8,945 nucleotides of DNA from Deltaproteobacteria bacterium RIFCSPLOWO2_02_FULL_57_26 (GTDB lineage: Bacteria; Desulfobacterota; Binatia; UBA9968), in contig MGSI01000021.1 in assembly GCA_001798455.1 (NCBI GenBank), forward strand, positions 1-8,945, written 5' to 3'. How positions within the stretch are numbered: position 1 is the first letter of the stretch; each line of letters starts with the position of its first letter. The notes under the pieces were generated by a model that was not told the origin of the DNA, did not search any database, and saw only the letters and a list, made by a program, of their open reading frames with translations. A program made the translations under genes and the position numbers. Below, in pieces: positions 7,152 to 8,945 of this stretch.

Positions 7152-7679
7152 TCACACCTTCAGGATGGTGTCCGGGTGCTGCTCGTCAGGATCGACCCCC
7201 GGACCCATTTTAAATACCTTGCTCTTGTCCACGACGAGCTGTCCTTCCTGATTCAAGCTGATCTTGAAGCGATCGAGCGGACGGGGCGCGGGCCCCTCGA
7301 AGTTGAGACCGTCCTTGAAAAAGCCGCTGCCGTGACACGCGCACTTAAACTTGTTTTCCACCGGCAGCCAGCGCGGTGTACAGCCAAGATGGGTACACTT
7401 CGCGAAAACCGCATAGATGCCGCTTTCTTCCCGAACAATCCAGACGCGAAACTCCTGCTTGTATTTCTCGCTTACCTCGCCGATGACGTAATCCGAAGGG
7501 AGTCCCGCCTTGAACGTGGACGGAGGCTGGAAGAGAACTCGCGGGAAGGCGGAGCGGAGGAAACCGAGAAGGCTGAACCCGCTAAAGATCCCAAAACAAC
7601 TCCAGCCGAGGCGCGTAAAAAAATCCCTGCGCGACCAGATGCCGCGCTTTGCCGTTTCCTTTCGCTCGTCTTTCGCCAT
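7152..7679 (-). CDS. Rieske [2Fe-2S] iron-sulphur subunit
   Basis: The 175-aa protein takes electrons from quinol and passes them to the cytochrome c partner. A twin-arginine motif W-S-R17-R18-D-F-F (15-21) followed by a hydrophobic segment (about 24-44) marks a Tat-exported, uncleaved membrane-anchored Rieske protein. The cluster boxes are complete: C95-T-H97-L-G-C100 and C113-A-C115-H116-G-S-G. By homology C95, H97, C113 and H116 bind the cluster, and C100 and C115 form the disulphide. The family's Pro of the second box (CPCH) is Ala here. The chain continues for about 30 residues beyond the usual core to HPDTILKV. It starts at ATG 7679, nine bases after the 115-aa gene, with no clear Shine-Dalgarno, so translation may be coupled to the upstream gene. 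Confidence 0.96.
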   Translation of the reverse strand: MAKDERKETAKRGIWSRRDFFTRLGWSCFGIFSGFSLLGFLRSAFPRVLFQPPSTFKAGLPSDYVIGEVSEKYKQEFRVWIVREESGIYAVFAKCTHLGCTPRWLPVENKFKCACHGSGFFKDGLNFEGPAPRPLDRFKISLNQEGQLVVDKSKVFKMGPGVDPDEQHPDTILKV

Positions 7680-7688
7680 CGTCGTACG

Positions 7689-8036
7689 CTATCGCTTGAG
7701 CCAGCTTATCGCGGCGCCCCATACCACGAAGATCAATCCGCCGAGCATCAGAACCAACCCCACCGGGCCAAAGATAAAAGAGAGCCCTGCCCCCACCCCG
7801 AAGATGAGGACACCGGCCCCTAGAGGATTGAAGGGACCGGGAGCCGCTCCCTCTTGCCCTGGCTCCCCCGCGCCCGCCTGGATCATTTCCTCGCGGATCA
7901 GGGTGTAGGCCAGTTCTTTTAGATCTTCCCGTCTTTGCGGTTCAGCGCTCTGGATGAGACGACCAATTTCTTGGGCTAATCTCTCAATCTCCTGCTCTCG
8001 CGCTGGAAGATCTGAATTGGGAGAATCTGAAGTCAC
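7689..8036 (-). CDS. small membrane protein, first gene of the Rieske/cyt b operon
   Basis: I do not recognise a named family. The 115-aa product has a soluble, charged, helical N-terminus (about 10-55, rich in E, R and L with amphipathic spacing, such as REQEIERLAQEIGRLIQ), a Gly/Pro/Ala linker (about 55-70) and two hydrophobic segments (about 72-90 and 92-111), ending in a basic SWLKR. The start is GTG at 8036-8034. An in-frame TAG immediately precedes it, so no earlier start is possible, and no ATG occurs before residue 51. No good Shine-Dalgarno is present, and the candidate promoter leaves a leader of only about 10-15 bases. It ends nine bases before the Rieske gene, so it is very probably co-transcribed with the complex and may be an assembly factor or small subunit (inference). 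Confidence 0.8.
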   Translation of the reverse strand: MTSDSPNSDLPAREQEIERLAQEIGRLIQSAEPQRREDLKELAYTLIREEMIQAGAGEPGQEGAAPGPFNPLGAGVLIFGVGAGLSFIFGPVGLVLMLGGLIFVVWGAAISWLKR

Positions 8037-8053
8037 CTAGATTAGGTTTTTTG

Positions 8054-8080
8054 ATTATTATAGAAAAAGTGTTTTGTCAA
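8054..8080 (-). promoter_or_regulatory. candidate sigma-70-type promoter of the respiratory operon
   Basis: On the minus strand a perfect TTGACA (8080-8075) is followed by TATAATAAT (8062-8054). Read as AATAAT, the -10 is spaced 15 bases from the -35; the overlapping perfect TATAAT is only 12 away. The 15-base reading is the more plausible but still short, so an activator may be needed. Transcription would begin near 8047, only about 11 bases before the GTG start of the 115-aa gene. Confidence 0.5.
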
Positions 8081-8087
8081 CCGTCAG

Positions 8088-8109
8088 CCTGTATCCGCCC
8101 TGTATCCGC
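8088..8109. repeat. two perfect tandem 11-bp direct repeats beside the operon promoter
   Basis: CCTGTATCCGC occurs twice back to back (8088-8098 and 8099-8109). The repeats lie seven bases upstream of the minus-strand TTGACA, on one face of the helix with a one-turn period. This is a typical place for an activator to bind upstream of a promoter with poor spacing. A chance duplication is possible. Confidence 0.55.
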
Positions 8110-8137
8110 GCTCATGGCAGTACCCTTCCTGGCGGTT

Positions 8138-8167
8138 CCCTTAACAAGGGTTATCGACTTTTATAAA
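8138..8167 (+). promoter_or_regulatory. candidate promoter for the structured RNA, with palindrome over the -35
   Basis: TTAACA (8141-8146) and TATAAA (8162-8167) each match five of six bases of the -35 and -10 consensus, with a 15-base spacer. The expected start falls near 8173, right where the closing helix of the RNA candidate begins (8172). The palindrome CCCTT-AAC-AAGGG (8138-8150) covers the -35 and could be an operator. Confidence 0.4.
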
Positions 8168-8170
8168 AGA

Positions 8171-8330
8171 GGGCGACCCTGGAGGGGAAAGTCAGGACGG
8201 CTGCGCTAGCTTTTATTAGCCAGTGGTGGAATTGGCACGAATGGTCCTGCAAACTTAACAGAAAAGTGGGTCGCCGCCGGATTTAAAATTCAAAACGCCC
8301 GCGGGTTTCGCGCCCCCGGGCCTTTTTTTA
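8171..8330 (+). ncRNA. candidate structured small RNA or leader RNA, family unknown
   Basis: This non-coding stretch has nested complementary segments that I could pair by hand. P1 is GGCGACCC (8172-8179) with GGGTCGCC (8268-8275), eight perfect pairs. P2 is CAGGAC (8193-8198) with GTCCTG (8244-8249). P3 is CTG-c-GCTA (8201-8208) with TAGC-CAG (8217-8223), with one bulged base and an eight-base loop. P4 is ACTT (8253-8256) with AAGT (8264-8267) around a seven-base loop, directly abutting the P1 3' strand. A promoter candidate ends just before P1, and an intrinsic terminator closes the unit at about 8329, giving a transcript near 155 nt. I do not recognise a known family. It could be a free small RNA or a leader controlling the toxin-antitoxin genes 70 bases downstream. 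Confidence 0.45.
8297..8329 (+). terminator. Rho-independent terminator
   Basis: GCCCG (8297-8301) pairs with CGGGC (8317-8321), then after one C/C mismatch GGG (8303-8305) pairs with CCC (8313-8315), followed by seven T residues (8323-8329). It faces right and there is no gene directly before it on that strand, so it must end a non-coding transcript or attenuate a leader. Confidence 0.75.
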
Positions 8331-8333
8331 CGC

Positions 8334-8362
8334 TTGCCCCGATCCGCTGGAGGTGGTAAATT
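8334..8362 (+). promoter_or_regulatory. weak candidate promoter of the toxin-antitoxin pair
   Basis: TTGCCC (8334-8339) and TAAATT (8357-8362) each resemble the -35 and -10 with an ideal 17-base spacer, just downstream of the terminator. This would let the antitoxin gene be transcribed independently of the upstream RNA. Matches are only partial. Confidence 0.3.
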
Positions 8363-8398
8363 TATTCATACTTTTGGTAGGAGATTCGGGAGGAGAAT

Positions 8399-8632
8399 AT
8401 GGCCCAGAAAGTAAAGCTTACGGTCAGTGTAGATCAGGATTTGGTGGAAACGCTCGATGAGATGAGCCGGCGAACTAAGAAACCCCGGAGTCGCGTGGTT
8501 CAGGAGGCACTGCGTTTGTGGAGACGTAAGCAGCTCCATGACAAGCTGGCAGAGGGATACCGAGCCATGGCAGAAGAGGACCGGGAAACGGCTGAGCGGC
8601 ATTTGCCAGCCTTTAGAGAGATTCTGAAATGA
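8399..8632 (+). CDS. ribbon-helix-helix (CopG/MazE-type) antitoxin
   Basis: The 77-aa protein begins with a ribbon-helix-helix DNA-binding domain: beta strand KVKLTVSVD (4-12), helix DLVETLDEMSRR (14-25), a K-K-P-R-S turn, and the second helix RVVQEALRLWRRK (32-44). The C-terminal part, LAEGYRAMAEEDRETAERHLP (50-70), is the acidic helical tail that binds and neutralises MazF-type toxins in this antitoxin class. Members repress their own operon, and toxin binding strengthens repression. A strong GGGAGGAG (8388-8395) precedes the ATG. Its stop overlaps the toxin start as ATGA, giving tight translational coupling. The pair is a common mobile or accessory module. Confidence 0.9.
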   Translation: MAQKVKLTVSVDQDLVETLDEMSRRTKKPRSRVVQEALRLWRRKQLHDKLAEGYRAMAEEDRETAERHLPAFREILK

Positions 8633-8945
8633 AGGGATTAACGCCGCGCAGAGGCGAGGTGTGGATTGTCAATTTCAATCCCGGGCGCGGCAGCGAGCAG
8701 AAGGGTAGTCGGCCGGCCCTGGTAATCCAAAACGACACGGGAAATATTTATGCCTCCACCACGATCGTAGCCGCGATAACCTCCACCATAAAAGAATTCC
8801 CCGTGACCGTGGTCCTGCCTGCGGGTGAAGGCGGGCTCAAGCGGCGCTCCATGGTCAATTTGGCTCAGCTTCTCACTATCGACAAGGGGCGTCTGCAGAA
8901 GCGTCTGGGACACCTTGGTGATGCCGTCATGGAGAAGGTCAGCGA
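8629..8945 (+). CDS. mazF: MazF/PemK-family endoribonuclease toxin (3' end outside the window)
   Basis: The frame runs open for 105 codons to the window edge. MazF hallmarks are present: PRRGEVWIVNF (6-16), the GSEQKGSRPALVIQND block (21-36) with R28 as the expected catalytic arginine, the strand-turn AAITST (48-53) with T51 as the expected catalytic threonine, and a late MVNLAQLLTIDKGRL segment (75-89) normal for the fold. Family members are 110-120 aa, so only a few residues are missing. MazF toxins cleave mRNA at short sequence motifs and are held inactive by the cognate antitoxin, here the overlapping upstream gene. The start ATG is at 8629, four bases of overlap with the antitoxin stop (ATGA). 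Confidence 0.93.
   Translation, partial: MKGLTPRRGEVWIVNFNPGRGSEQKGSRPALVIQNDTGNIYASTTIVAAITSTIKEFPVTVVLPAGEGGLKRRSMVNLAQLLTIDKGRLQKRLGHLGDAVMEKVS

Noticed and set aside
6483..7823. 446-aa open frame on the plus strand
   Set aside because: It lies antisense across the cytochrome b6 and Rieske genes, is rich in H, R, E and P, and has no recognisable domain. It is a by-product of GC-rich codon use.
8114..8209. 31-codon open frame starting at ATG 8114
   Set aside because: It has no ribosome binding site, starts upstream of the RNA promoter candidate, and the encoded peptide has no recognisable feature.
8171..8280. tRNA, tmRNA or RNase P RNA
   Set aside because: The closing helix followed by a 7-nt-loop hairpin recalls a tRNA layout, and GGGGAAAGTC and ACAGAAA recall RNase P words. 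However, there is no T-loop, no anticodon arm at the right place, no CCA, and it is too short with the other RNase P core elements missing.

Overview
This 8.9 kb window is dominated by one leftward (minus-strand) respiratory operon. It encodes a quinol-oxidising Rieske/cytochrome b complex in which the usual cytochrome c1 or f is replaced by a large membrane-anchored octahaem cytochrome c. The DNA is fairly GC-rich. Split cytochrome b (b6-type plus subunit IV-type), a Tat-type Rieske protein and a multihaem c partner are typical of Gram-negative, often anaerobic or metal/nitrogen-cycling lineages such as NC10, Nitrospirota or Desulfobacterota. I cannot fix the taxon from this sequence alone.

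Layout, left to right. A plus-strand class II aldolase/adducin-like gene (110-796) faces, tail to tail with a 1-base gap, a minus-strand PiT phosphate permease (798-1793). Upstream of the permease, all on the minus strand and read right to left, are: a 115-aa two-helix membrane protein (7689-8036), the Rieske protein (7152-7679), cytochrome b6-like (6366-7136), a 164-168-bp repeat-bearing gap, subunit IV-like (5425-6198), a 55-aa membrane protein (5258-5425), the octahaem cytochrome (2593-5247) and a secreted cupredoxin/carboxypeptidase-regulatory-like protein (1827-2543). Spacing is tight (TGATG overlap, 9-49 bp gaps) except for the repeat gap, so one operon, possibly running into the permease, is likely.

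The genes fit one electron path: menaquinol or ubiquinol to Rieske [2Fe-2S] and haems b (plus a probable covalent haem ci), then to the octahaem protein and onward to periplasmic carriers. The cupredoxin-like protein, which carries an amicyanin-type H...CxxHxxM copper site, is a candidate carrier.

To the right of the operon lies a 362-bp gene-free stretch (8037-8398). It holds a leftward promoter candidate preceded by two perfect tandem 11-bp repeats. It also holds a rightward unit that looks like an undescribed small structured RNA: promoter, 8-bp closing helix, internal hairpins and a Rho-independent terminator. Beyond it is a ribbon-helix-helix antitoxin/MazF toxin pair, with the toxin gene cut by the window edge.

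The points most worth a second look are the structured RNA candidate, the small 55-aa membrane gene, the octahaem cytochrome with its long coiled coil, the APWY Qo motif, and the repeat cluster between the two cytochrome b halves.
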